64,000 nucleotides of DNA from Virgisporangium aliadipatigenens. GTDB lineage: Bacteria; Actinomycetota; Actinomycetes; Mycobacteriales; Micromonosporaceae. The position numbers were made by a program, and so were the translations under genes. The DNA lies in assembly GCF_016863615.1 (NCBI RefSeq), contig NZ_BOPF01000007.1, positions 62,001 to 126,000 of the forward strand. The letters are read 5' to 3'. The notes beneath the pieces were generated by a model, which made no database searches, was not told the origin of the DNA, and saw only the letters and a list, made by a program, of their open reading frames with translations. Below, piece after piece: positions 56,617 through 64,000 of this stretch; position 1 is the first letter of the stretch, and each line of letters begins with the position of its first letter.

Positions 56617-57540
56617 CTACTCGGTGAACATGGCGAAGGAGAGCGCCCGATCGAAGCGGCGGGCGACCAGATCCTCGATCCGGATCATGAACCGGCCGAA
56701 GTAGACGTCGTCGTACGTGTGGAACTGGGCGAGCGGCACCCATTCGCGCATCACCCGCAGCGTCTCCTCTTCCTCCAGGGCGTTGATCTCCGCCGGGGAG
56801 AGTTCCAGCTCCTCGGCCTCGCGACGGGCCCGCACCGAGGCGGCCGCGATGAACGACTCGGGGGTCTCGCCCATGCCCAGTTCCATGGACCCGCCGCCGA
56901 GCCAGAGTTCGCTGCCCCGGGTGTCCTCCGGCCACAGCTCCTCGACGAGGGCGCGCAGTTCCTCGACGTGCGTGAGCGCGGCGACCAGTTCCCGCGCCGG
57001 CTTCGACACGAACTCGAAGTCCTCGTCGTCGTACTCCAGCCAGCTCGCCAGTTCGGGATGGACCGAGCCGTAGAGCGTGCGTTCGGGGCGCACGAACGGC
57101 CCGGCGAGGCTGAGCGACCACTCGTCGTGGCCGACCGGCGGCTTCTCGACCGCCACGGTGCCGGTGCCGGCGGGCACGTACATCACCCGGGCGTACCTCT
57201 GCTCGGCCTGGACGTCGTAGCAGTCCCACGCATGCTCATGTTCCAGGAAGAACAGCAGTGAACCGTCCGGGGGCAGCGGGAGCGAGTCCACCCTCGGCAG
57301 CGCCGCGCAGTTGAGCGAGGCGACGAACGGCAGCGGCAACGCCCGGCCGTCCTCCTCGACCGTGGGCCATTCCGTCTCGACCGGCAGGCGGGGCAGGCCG
57401 CCGCTGCGCCCGACGGCAACGCCCTCCGGGCGCGCACTCGTGCGGATCTCGAACCGGAGCAGCTCGGCGAACCGGCGCACCGCATCATCCGGAATGCCCC
57501 GCTCGAGCGCGGCACGGCGGAATTGTCCGTGATAGTCCAT
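56617..57540 (-). CDS. DUF1963 (YwqG-like) protein
   Basis: A 307-residue cytosolic protein with the DUF1963 pattern: KVGG-like VGRSGGLPRLPVETEWP, ALPLPFVASLNCAALPRVDSLPLPPDGSLLFFLEHE and a late GGSMELGM region. YwqG-like proteins have no established biochemical role. A 10-bp palindrome GAGCATGCTC (57545-57554) lies just upstream of the start. It sits next to the gnat gene in the same direction, 23 bp apart. Confidence 0.85.
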   Translation of the reverse strand: MDYHGQFRRAALERGIPDDAVRRFAELLRFEIRTSARPEGVAVGRSGGLPRLPVETEWPTVEEDGRALPLPFVASLNCAALPRVDSLPLPPDGSLLFFLEHEHAWDCYDVQAEQRYARVMYVPAGTGTVAVEKPPVGHDEWSLSLAGPFVRPERTLYGSVHPELASWLEYDDEDFEFVSKPARELVAALTHVEELRALVEELWPEDTRGSELWLGGGSMELGMGETPESFIAAASVRARREAEELELSPAEINALEEEETLRVMREWVPLAQFHTYDDVYFGRFMIRIEDLVARRFDRALSFAMFTE

Positions 57541-57574
57541 GGCCGAGCATGCTCGCAGACCGACGCAAGAATCC

Positions 57575-58057
57575 TCACGCACGGCGGCTGTAGGCCTCGA
57601 TGCGGTCGACGTCGCGTCGGCGCAGCCCCCGGCGCGGGTGCGGCCGGATCAGCAGCGCACCGGCCGCGGTCAGCTCCTCGCGCAGCGGCCCGGCGACCGG
57701 CACGGCCGTGTCGTCCGTCCACACGAGACGGCGCCCCTCGGCCAGCACGCCCCGCGCGGCGGCGGCCTTCAGCGCATCCGTCCCCTCGACGCCCGCGAGC
57801 GCCCCGGCCCCGAACGCCCGCCCCAGCGCCGGCAGGTCGAACAGCCGCTCCAGCGCGTCCGCGTCGGCGCACCACGTCGAACACCAGCGCACCTCGACCA
57901 CGCCGGTCGCGCACATCCGGCGGATCCGGTCGACGAGTGCGGGCGCCCACCGGATCGGCCAGTCGACGCCCTCGGAACGGGCGGTGCCGCGCCGGAGCTC
58001 GGCGGTCCACTGTGGACGCCGGGTGTTGATGACACCGTCCACGTCCAACAGCCACAC
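57575..58057 (-). CDS. HAD-like hydrolase domain protein
   Basis: A 160-residue protein opening with the HAD motif I, VWLLDVDGVINT (nucleophile Asp of DxD, residues 5-7). The later WCSTWCADADALERLFDLP and VWTDDTA segments match motifs II and IV. Proteins of this small type are common actinobacterial hypotheticals, possibly phosphatases. The GTG at 58057 lies seven bases after TATCCG. It is divergent from the acyltransferase gene, only 24 bp away. Confidence 0.8.
   Translation of the reverse strand: MWLLDVDGVINTRRPQWTAELRRGTARSEGVDWPIRWAPALVDRIRRMCATGVVEVRWCSTWCADADALERLFDLPALGRAFGAGALAGVEGTDALKAAAARGVLAEGRRLVWTDDTAVPVAGPLREELTAAGALLIRPHPRRGLRRRDVDRIEAYSRRA
58005..58017. repeat. GTCCACTGTGGAC palindrome, copy 5
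   Basis: A 13-bp copy inside the HAD-like gene, near its start. Confidence 0.6.
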
Positions 58058-58081
58058 CGGTGGCCGGATAGGGTTTGCGGC
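58058..58081. promoter_or_regulatory. Overlapping divergent leaderless promoters
   Basis: The 24-bp gap holds TAGGGT on the plus strand (58069-58074) seven bases before the GTG at 58082. It also holds TATCCG on the minus strand (58066-58071) with its end eight bases from the GTG at 58057. The two -10-like boxes overlap by three bases, so the promoters cannot be occupied together. Confidence 0.5.
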
Positions 58082-59023
58082 GTGGATATGGACGATGTCG
58101 CCACCCGGCTCGGGGTGCCTCTCGCGGAGGTCGAACGGGTGCACCGGCTCGCCGGTGACCGGCCGTCGGCGCCGCTGCCGCAGCGGGTCGACGCGCCCGC
58201 GCTCCTGGAGCGGCTGGCGGTGCCGCCGCAGGACGCCGCCGAGATCCTGGCCGGCTGGCCGGCGCCGGACTCTCCACTGTGGACGGCCGAGCTGCGTTGG
58301 CTGCTCGATCGCGTCATCGCCCTGCTCCGCGCCGATCTCGGCGGCCACGGCTGGCTGCCGCCGGGTCCGGAGCTGCCGCGCGAACGCGGTCCGGCCTGGC
58401 GGCACCTGTACGTGTACGCCTATCTCGCCATGGTCGACGTCGTCCGGGGATACCACCGGCAACACGGTATCGCCGACGCCGTCACCTGGACGACCCTGGC
58501 AGACCTGGGCCGCAACCTCGCCGTCGACCGGCGGATGGGCGGCGAGGGCTGGCCGGTCATGCAGAGCTGGCTGACGCTGCACGTCCGTGGCGCCGTCTAC
58601 GAACTGGGCCGGCTGCAGTTCCACCGCGGCGCAACCCTCGACCTGCACATCCCCGAGGCGGGGCCGCTGAGCCCGGCGGTCATCGACGCGTCGCTCGACC
58701 AGGCGCGTGCCTTCTTCCCGCGCCACTTTCCGGACGAGAAGTACGCGGAGTTCGGCTGCGGCTCGTGGCTGCTCGACCCGCAGCTGCGCGAGTACCTGCC
58801 CGAGGAGTCGAACATCGTGCGCTTCCAGCGGAGGTTCGCGCTGGAGCCGTACGTGCAGCCGGAGGGGATCGACGCCGACGTCGAGGTGTTGCGGTTCGTG
58901 TTCCGCACGTTGAGCACGCCGCTGGAGCGGCTGCCGCGCCGCACCGCGCTGCAGCGCGCGGTCGTCGAGCACCTGAGCGCCGGGCGGCACTGGCGCTGGT
59001 GCCGGGGGACGTTCCCGGTCTAG
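58082..59023 (+). CDS. Acyltransferase domain-containing protein (NAT_N/GNAT_C type)
   Basis: A 313-residue protein. An N-terminal helical domain (DDVATRLGVPLAEVERVHRLAG) is followed by an acyltransferase-like half (WLTLHVRGAVYELGRLQFHRG, LDLHIPEAGPLSPAVIDASLDQARAFFPRHFPDEKYAEFGCGSWLLDPQL). This matches an actinobacterial family annotated as acyltransferase with NAT_N and GNAT_C domains. The acyl donor and acceptor are unknown. The GTG at 58082 lies seven bases after TAGGGT, suggesting a leaderless message. One TCCACTGTGGA copy lies inside the gene. Confidence 0.8.
   Translation: MDMDDVATRLGVPLAEVERVHRLAGDRPSAPLPQRVDAPALLERLAVPPQDAAEILAGWPAPDSPLWTAELRWLLDRVIALLRADLGGHGWLPPGPELPRERGPAWRHLYVYAYLAMVDVVRGYHRQHGIADAVTWTTLADLGRNLAVDRRMGGEGWPVMQSWLTLHVRGAVYELGRLQFHRGATLDLHIPEAGPLSPAVIDASLDQARAFFPRHFPDEKYAEFGCGSWLLDPQLREYLPEESNIVRFQRRFALEPYVQPEGIDADVEVLRFVFRTLSTPLERLPRRTALQRAVVEHLSAGRHWRWCRGTFPV
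58273..58283. repeat. TCCACTGTGGA palindrome, copy 6
   Basis: An exact copy inside the acyltransferase gene, 268 bp from copy 5 in the divergent neighbour. Confidence 0.6.
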
Positions 59024-59035
59024 GGGCGGGCCCCG

Positions 59036-59968
59036 TCAGCGCAGCACCTCACCGTCGGCCTCGTCCAGCAGGCCTACCTCGTGCGCCAGCGGCAGCCCCT
59101 CCCAGTCGCCCGGCACCGACACGGCGAACGCCCCGAGGCGGCACCCCGCTCTAAGGCGTTCCCCCGGATCCTGCCCTTGCAGGAGGGCGGCCAGATACCC
59201 GGCGACGAACGCGTCCCCGGCACCGACCGGATCGGCGACCGGCACCGGCACCGCCGCCGCGCGGTACGCGGCGCCGTCGACCAGCGCGACCGCGCCGGCG
59301 GCGCCCAGCTTGACGACCGCCTGCGCGGGCCCGTACGCCGCGAGATCCCGGGGCGTCGCCCCGCCGGTCACCAGCCGCGCCTCGTCCTCGCCGGCGAAGA
59401 CGATGTCGGCGTCGGCGGTCAGTTCGCGCAGGACGTCGCGGGCCCGTTCGGGGGTCCACAGCGCGGCCCGGTAGTTGTAGTCGAGCGACACCGTCACCCC
59501 GGCGTCCTTCGCGGTGCGCACGGCGTGCCTCGTGGCGGCCAGCGCGGATTCGCTCAACGCCGGGGTCACGCCGCTGACGTGCAGCACCTTCGCGGCGGCC
59601 AGCGACGCGGGAACGTCCTCGACGGACAGCCGGGAGCCCGCGCTGCCGCTGCGGTAGTAGACGACGCGGCTGACCCGCGTGGTGCGCCGCTCCTTCACCA
59701 TGAGCCCGGTCGGCGCGTCCGGGTCGACGCGGACGGCCGACACGTCCAGCCCTTCGCCGCGCAGCCGCGCCAGCACCGCGCGGCCCAGTTCGTCGGCGCC
59801 GACGCGGCCGATGTACGCGGCGGACAGGCCCAGTCGGGAGACCCCGATCGCCACCGTCGACTCGGCGCCGGCCGCCCCGAGGCGCAGGTGCGTGGCGTGC
59901 CGCAGCGGCCCGACGTCGGCGTTCGAGAACACGGCCATCGTCTCGCCCATCGTCACCACGTCGGTCAT
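59036..59968 (-). CDS. PfkB-family carbohydrate kinase, KdgK-like
   Basis: A 310-residue ribokinase-type kinase: VVTMGETMAVFSN at the N-terminus, GAAGAESTVAIGVSRLGLSAAYIGRVGADELG, the sugar-recognition region TGLMVKERRTTRVSRVVYYRSGSAGS, and the catalytic DPVGAGDAFVAGYLAALL with the base Asp. The Y..YYR.GSA..LS pattern is that of 2-keto-3-deoxygluconate kinases. It would phosphorylate the KDG of acidic-sugar catabolism. Its neighbour in the same direction is a hydroxyacid dehydrogenase, compatible with sugar-acid metabolism. Confidence 0.88.
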   Translation of the reverse strand: MTDVVTMGETMAVFSNADVGPLRHATHLRLGAAGAESTVAIGVSRLGLSAAYIGRVGADELGRAVLARLRGEGLDVSAVRVDPDAPTGLMVKERRTTRVSRVVYYRSGSAGSRLSVEDVPASLAAAKVLHVSGVTPALSESALAATRHAVRTAKDAGVTVSLDYNYRAALWTPERARDVLRELTADADIVFAGEDEARLVTGGATPRDLAAYGPAQAVVKLGAAGAVALVDGAAYRAAAVPVPVADPVGAGDAFVAGYLAALLQGQDPGERLRAGCRLGAFAVSVPGDWEGLPLAHEVGLLDEADGEVLR

Positions 59969-60046
59969 GGCTGCGGCGGTGCCTTCGTCACGGTGCGATC
60001 CTGCACGTCGTCGGACGCCGCGCGCCAGTCGGGTGGGCGGGGCGCG

Positions 60047-60979
60047 TCACGCGGGGACGCGGTTCACGGCGTTGCGGGGCGCCTCGCCGCGCAGCACGCG
60101 CAGCACTTCCAGCGCCACGGAGTCCTTCAGCGTGTGCAGCGCCTCCTCGGAGTACCAGGCGCTGTGCGGGGTGACGACGACGCGTTCGTGCGTGACGAGG
60201 GTGCGGTCGGAAGGCGGTTCGTCGTGCAGCACGTCGAGGGCGGCGCCGCGCACGACACCCCGGTCGAGCGCGCCGAGCAGGGCACGTTCGTCCACAAGGG
60301 ACCCTCGGGAGACGTTGACCAGGCAGGATCCGGGCCGCATGAGCCCGAACTCGCGTTCCCCCAGGATCACGCCGCCGCCCGGGACGTGCAGCGAGACGAG
60401 GTCGCAGAGGGAGAGAAGTTCGTCCAGCGGCACCTGCGGCACGTCGTCCGGCAGCGGGCGCGGGTCGGCGGCGAGCACGGTCGCGCCCAACGCCCGCACC
60501 CGGCCCGCGAACGCCGCCCCGATCCGCCCGTACCCGACCACGCCCACGGTCAGCGTGCCGGTGCGACGCAGCGGCCCGGCCGCCCGGTAGTCCCACTCCC
60601 CGGCGCGGACCGACCGCGCGAGCGGTCCGATCCCGCGCAGCAGCAGGAGGGCCAGCGCGAGCGCGTGGTCGGCGACCTCCGCCACGCAGTAGTCCGGAAC
60701 GTTGCACACCGGTATGCCGTATGCGGTGGCCGCGGTGGCGTCGATGGTGTCGTAGCCGATGCCGTAGCGCACCACGACCCGGCACCGGCGCAGCCCGGCG
60801 AGGACGCGCGCGCTGATCGGCGCGTACTGGCAGATGATCGCGTCCGCGTCGGCCGCGACGGCCAGGACCTCCTCCTCGGTGCGGCAGTCCGCCACGGTGA
60901 CCCGGGCGTGCGGGGCCAGCAGCGCCAGTTCGCGGTCGACGTCTCCGTGGTCGCAGTCGGTGATGACCACATGCTTCAT
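60047..60979 (-). CDS. D-2-hydroxyacid dehydrogenase (CtBP/SerA-like)
   Basis: A 310-residue NAD-dependent dehydrogenase. The NAD fold is marked by VGVVGYGRIGAAFAGRVRALGATVLAADP; the catalytic Arg is in NVSRGSLVDERAL, the Glu in LDVLHDEPP and the His in VVVTPHSAWYS. The C-terminus is close to CtBP-type enzymes. It reduces a 2-keto acid or oxidises a D-2-hydroxy acid in the cytosol. GGGAG precedes the ATG at 60979. It lies 78 bp upstream of the KDG-kinase-like gene. Confidence 0.9.
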   Translation of the reverse strand: MKHVVITDCDHGDVDRELALLAPHARVTVADCRTEEEVLAVAADADAIICQYAPISARVLAGLRRCRVVVRYGIGYDTIDATAATAYGIPVCNVPDYCVAEVADHALALALLLLRGIGPLARSVRAGEWDYRAAGPLRRTGTLTVGVVGYGRIGAAFAGRVRALGATVLAADPRPLPDDVPQVPLDELLSLCDLVSLHVPGGGVILGEREFGLMRPGSCLVNVSRGSLVDERALLGALDRGVVRGAALDVLHDEPPSDRTLVTHERVVVTPHSAWYSEEALHTLKDSVALEVLRVLRGEAPRNAVNRVPA

Positions 60980-61121
60980 GGCGACACTCCCGGTGGGTCG
61001 TCGCGCCCTTCGATGCCGGACGCACCGTCGCGTATACCCGCGGTTCGGGTGATCACCTCTCGGGCGGTGGGCCAGGGTCTGGCCCCTCCCGGCGCCGGGA
61101 GCCGCCGCTACGCTGCACGCC

Positions 61122-61910
61122 ATGCTGATCGAACGCGGCGCACCCCGAGGCGGGTCGCCGTCGCGCACGGGTGAGCCGGTCAAGGTCGAGATCTGTGTCG
61201 ACCGCGTCGACAGCGCGCTCGTCGCCGAGGCGGCCGGGGCGGACCGGGTCGAGCTGTGCGCCGACCTCTCCGTCGGCGGCATCACACCCAGCATCGGCAT
61301 GGTGGCCACGGTGTTGCGCGCGGTGCGGCGGGTCGGCGTGCACGTGCTGATCCGGCCGCGCGGCGGCGACTTCCGCTACAGCGCGCTCGAGCGCGACGTG
61401 ATGGCCGCCGACATCGACGCCGTGTGCGCGCTCGCCGAGAAGGCCGCGGTGCCGGTGGGGTTCGTGCTGGGGGCGCTCACCGACGCCGACGAGATCGACG
61501 TGGCCGTCACGCGGGACCTCGTCCGGCGGTGCGCGGGGCGGCCGGTGACGTTCCACAAGGCGTTCGACCGGATCGGGGATCTGGAGCGGGGGCTCGACGC
61601 GCTCCTCGACCTCGGCGTGGACCGGGTCCTGACCTCCGGCGGACGGCCGAGCGCCGTCGAGGGGACGCCGGCCCTCGCGTCGCTGGTGGCGCGGGCGGGG
61701 CGACGGATCGTGGTGCTCGCCGGGGGAGGGGTGCGGCCCGGCAACGCGCGTACGGTCGTCGCCCGGACCGGGGTCCCGGAGGTGCACCTGCGGGCGCACG
61801 AGGCGGCCGTCGTCGCCGCGGTGCGTGCGGAGGTCGACGGCACGGTATTCCCTAGCGATCGGGTCGGTGTCGAACGTTCCGGCGGTGAGGATCCGTCCTA
61901 CCGGACATGA
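61122..61910 (+). CDS. cutC: CutC-family protein
   Basis: A 262-residue TIM-barrel protein. After an unusual N-terminal extension of 20 residues it shows the CutC pattern: VEICVDRVDSALVAEAAGADRVELCADLSVGGITPS, VHVLIRPRGGDFRYS, VTFHKAFDRIGDLERGLDALLDLGVDRVLTSGG and IVVLAGGGVRPGNA. CutC was first linked to copper homeostasis, but its enzymatic role is unsettled. TACGCT lies seven bases before the ATG. The next gene's ATG overlaps its stop. Location near the sugar-acid genes suggests a metabolic role. Confidence 0.92.
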   Translation: MLIERGAPRGGSPSRTGEPVKVEICVDRVDSALVAEAAGADRVELCADLSVGGITPSIGMVATVLRAVRRVGVHVLIRPRGGDFRYSALERDVMAADIDAVCALAEKAAVPVGFVLGALTDADEIDVAVTRDLVRRCAGRPVTFHKAFDRIGDLERGLDALLDLGVDRVLTSGGRPSAVEGTPALASLVARAGRRIVVLAGGGVRPGNARTVVARTGVPEVHLRAHEAAVVAAVRAEVDGTVFPSDRVGVERSGGEDPSYRT

Positions 61911-62896
61911 CTGAACGCGTTCTGGTGACCGGCGGATCCGGTTTTCTGGCGGGCTGGTGCGTCTCCGCGCTCCTCGATCGGGGATACGAGGTGCGCACGA
62001 CGGTTCGTGACCCGGGGCGCGCACCCGCCGGCACCGAAGCCGTCGTGGCGGACCTGATGCGGGACGACGGCTGGGCGGCGGCCGCCGAGGGCTGCGACTA
62101 CGTGCTGCACGTCGCGTCGCCGGTCCTCACCGGGGACACCGACCCCACCGACCCGCACGCGCTGGTGGGTCCCGCCCGGGAGGGCACCCTGCGGGTCCTG
62201 CGGGCCGCCGTCGCCGCGAAGGTGCGCCGGGTCGTGGTCACCTCGTCGGCGGCGGCCGCCAGCGCGCACTCGAGCACCCCCGACGCGGTCACCGACGAGA
62301 CCCTCTGGACCGACCCGGACGATCCGGTGCTCACGCCCTACCGGCGTGCCAAGCCGATCGCCGAGCGGGCGGCCTGGGACTTCATCGCCGAGCACGGCGG
62401 AGCGACCGAGCTCAGCACCGTCCTGCCCGGTTGGGTGCTCGGCCCCGTGCAGGGCCCGCTGGCCAACCTCGGCTCGTTGCGCCTGGTCGACGACCTGCTG
62501 GCCGGCCGGATGCCGGGGCTGCCGCGGGTCGGCGTCGAGGTGGTCGACGTGCGCGACATCGCCGACCTGCACGTGCGGGCGATGACCGACCCGGCGGCCG
62601 CCGGCGAACGGTTCCTCGGCACCGGACCGTTCCTCTGGATGGCCGAGATCGCCGAGATCCTGCGGGAACGGCTGGGCGAGGACGCGGCCCGCGTTCCGAC
62701 GCAGCCGCTGCCGGACGAGGTGATCCGCCATGCCGCCACCACCGACCCCGACCTCGGCACGCTCATCGCCACCCTGGGACACAAGCGGATCCGCTCCTCG
62801 GCGAAGGCGCACCGGCTGCTCGGCTGGACGACGCGGCCCGCGCCGGACGCGGTGGAGGCGAGCGCGCGCACCCTCCTGCAATCGGTCCACCGGTAG
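61907..62896 (+). CDS. NAD(P)-dependent epimerase/dihydroflavonol-reductase-like
   Basis: A 329-residue extended SDR. The dinucleotide motif is VLVTGGSGFLAGWC (TGGxGFLA), and the active-site YRRAK (Tyr-x-x-x-Lys) lies near residue 146 with the upstream Ser in VVVTSSAAA. The C-terminal half (VVDVRDIADLHVRAMTDPAAAGERFLGTG) is typical of aldehyde/dihydroflavonol-4-reductase-like enzymes. It reduces a carbonyl with NADPH; substrate unknown. Its ATG overlaps the cutC stop (ATGA). Confidence 0.9.
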   Translation: MTERVLVTGGSGFLAGWCVSALLDRGYEVRTTVRDPGRAPAGTEAVVADLMRDDGWAAAAEGCDYVLHVASPVLTGDTDPTDPHALVGPAREGTLRVLRAAVAAKVRRVVVTSSAAAASAHSSTPDAVTDETLWTDPDDPVLTPYRRAKPIAERAAWDFIAEHGGATELSTVLPGWVLGPVQGPLANLGSLRLVDDLLAGRMPGLPRVGVEVVDVRDIADLHVRAMTDPAAAGERFLGTGPFLWMAEIAEILRERLGEDAARVPTQPLPDEVIRHAATTDPDLGTLIATLGHKRIRSSAKAHRLLGWTTRPAPDAVEASARTLLQSVHR

Positions 62897-62928
62897 CGGA
62901 GCGCGTGGACCCTCCGGTCCCGCCGCGC

Positions 62929-62965
62929 TTGACCTTCCAGCGGCTGCGGGGTCGAGGATCGTTCC
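62929..62965 (+). promoter_or_regulatory. MerR-type promoter with 19-bp spacer
   Basis: TTGACC (62929-62934) and GAGGAT (62954-62959) are separated by 19 bp, longer than the usual 17, as in MerR-controlled promoters. The -10 ends six bases before the ATG at 62966, implying a leaderless autoregulated transcript. The spacer contains the partial dyad CCAGCGGCTGCGG. Confidence 0.55.
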
Positions 62966-63859
62966 ATGGAGGAAAGCCCCGACCTGCTCACCATCGGACA
63001 GCTGGCGCGGCGCACCGGCCTGCCGGCGCGGACCCTGCGCTTCTGGTCGGACGAGGGCGCGGTGCCGCCGGTGTCCCGTTCGGCGGGCGGCTACCGGATG
63101 TACGACGCGACGTCCGTCGCCCGGGTCGAACTCGTGCGCACCCTGCGCGAACTCGGCCTCGGCCTGGACGCCGTGTGCCGGGTGCTCGACGGGCGGGCCA
63201 GCGTCGCCGATGTGGCCGACGCGCACGTGGCCGCGCTGGACGCCCGGATCCGTTCGCTGAAGGTGAGCCGGGCCGTGCTGTCCACCGTGGCGAAACGCGG
63301 ATCGAGCGCTGCGGAGACGGCACTGATGAACAGACTGGCGCGGCTGTCGGCCGCCGAACGCGCGCAGATCGTCGAGGAGTTCAAACGGGACGTCTTCGGC
63401 GGCCTCGACGTCGGGCCCGACGTGCGGGAACGCCTCCGGGACCTGCGCATCGACCTGCCCGACGACCCGACGCCCGAGCAGGTGGACGCCTGGATCGAGC
63501 TGGCCGAACTGGTCCACGACCCGGACTTCCGGGCCCGGATGCGCACGTTCCTGGAGCTGTCCACCCGGGCCCCCGGACAGGCCACCCCGCCCGGGGCACG
63601 CGTGTGGTGGGCCCGGCAGGTGGTGAACGCCGTCGCGCGGGCCCGGCGGCGCGGCGTCGGCCCCGACACGCCCGAGGCCGCCGAACTGGTCGCCGAGCTG
63701 CTGCGCGGCGACGACCTGCGGGCCGCGCGGCGGTGTGTCGAGGCCGGCCTCGCGGCGCAGGCGGAGCGCTACCGCGGGCTCGTCTCCCGGGTGCGCGGGC
63801 AGCACGCCGCCCCGGACGCCACGGCGGAGCTCGAGTGGCTGGTCGCCGCGCTGCGCTGA
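62966..63859 (+). CDS. MerR-family transcriptional regulator
   Basis: A 297-residue regulator. The winged HTH is at residues 8-75 (LTIGQLARRTGLPARTLRFWSDEGAVPPVSRSAGGYRMYDATSVARVELVRTLRELGLGLDAVCRVLDG). A coiled-coil linker (HVAALDARIRSLKVSRAVLSTV) and a helical effector-binding region of about 170 residues follow (ERLRDLRIDLPDDPTPEQVDAWIELAELVHDPDFRARMRTF), as in TipA-like actinobacterial members. The inducer is unknown. It is separated by 69 bp from the SDR gene and probably controls itself. Confidence 0.92.
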   Translation: MEESPDLLTIGQLARRTGLPARTLRFWSDEGAVPPVSRSAGGYRMYDATSVARVELVRTLRELGLGLDAVCRVLDGRASVADVADAHVAALDARIRSLKVSRAVLSTVAKRGSSAAETALMNRLARLSAAERAQIVEEFKRDVFGGLDVGPDVRERLRDLRIDLPDDPTPEQVDAWIELAELVHDPDFRARMRTFLELSTRAPGQATPPGARVWWARQVVNAVARARRRGVGPDTPEAAELVAELLRGDDLRAARRCVEAGLAAQAERYRGLVSRVRGQHAAPDATAELEWLVAALR

Positions 63860-64000
63860 GCGCCGGCGGACGGCCCGTTCGTGCCGACCTCACGCCCATG
63901 CAACCCGAGGGTGGACCCGCCCGGAACGACCGCGGCCTCGGCGTGCTCCTACGTCGCGGGCGTTGCCGCACGCGGCGAGCCTGCGCCAGGCGGTGCGCGG
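63860..64000. other. No gene recognised at the right edge
   Basis: An ATG at 63898 opens a reading frame that stays open to the window end, but its composition (Arg-rich) gives no sign of a real protein. No regulatory element is obvious in these 141 bases. Confidence 0.4.

Noticed and set aside
60293-60305. GTCCACAAGGGAC as a further palindrome copy
   Set aside because: The arms do not pair fully and several central bases differ from the consensus.
63898-64000. Open frame at the right edge
   Set aside because: Too short, Arg-rich and without a ribosome site to support as a gene.

Overview
The window is very GC-rich DNA (I did not count the exact value) with short intergenic gaps, many GTG and some TTG starts, frequent 4-base stop/start overlaps and typical actinomycete families: a DUF574-type methyltransferase, an MmyB-type HTH regulator, DUF427, DUF6928, LURP-one and a GH12-CBM2 cellulase behind a CebR-type operator. 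It most resembles a chromosome arm of a filamentous actinobacterium, and Micromonosporaceae is my best guess, which is an inference only. I saw no rRNA, tRNA, CRISPR array, insertion sequence or phage module.

Layout. 1-6.7 kb: a partial VOC protein, a PadR regulator coupled to a membrane protein, secreted and repeat proteins, an anchored periplasmic-binding-like protein and a MOSC protein. 6.7-11.2 kb: two large convergent secreted enzymes, an M14 carboxypeptidase and an alpha/beta hydrolase. 11.2-15.4 kb: a LURP-one protein, an FAD monooxygenase with its MarR regulator behind a near-perfect operator, a phytanoyl-CoA-dioxygenase-like enzyme and an AraC/GyrI regulator. 15.4-27.6 kb: small mixed genes, including a TPR membrane protein, a methyltransferase, an EthD protein divergent from an HTH regulator, DinB, SMI1/KNR4, SIMPL, a second PhyH enzyme and two gene remnants. 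27.6-40.9 kb: an accessory-looking stretch of Sel1/TPR proteins, an SGNH hydrolase, a trypsin-NACHT STAND protein and several unassigned membrane, pentapeptide, propeller and TPR proteins. 40.9-49.9 kb: one leftward regulon with a regulator, a D-aminoacylase-like amidohydrolase, RidA, a D-serine-deaminase-like PLP enzyme, then a sugar ABC importer and GH20 hexosaminidase. The two halves share the same operator. 50-54.3 kb: an ABC exporter with a two-component system. 54.3-64 kb: VOC, GH12-CBM2, GNAT, DUF1963, a HAD-like protein divergent from an acyltransferase, a PfkB kinase, a hydroxyacid dehydrogenase, CutC, an SDR-type reductase and a MerR regulator.

How genes work together. The 40.9-49.9 kb block reads as uptake and breakdown of an amino-sugar or D-amino-acid-containing compound, plausibly a cell-wall fragment. 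The monooxygenase/MarR pair looks like an autoregulated detoxification unit. The STAND protein is the best candidate for a conflict (anti-phage or cell-death) system.

Two window-wide patterns stand out. About fifteen genes have a TANNNT hexamer 5-8 bases before the start codon, the signature of leaderless transcription. A palindrome TCCACTGTGGA occurs six times, both inside and between genes. All functional calls come from reading translated sequence by eye; none was checked by database search.
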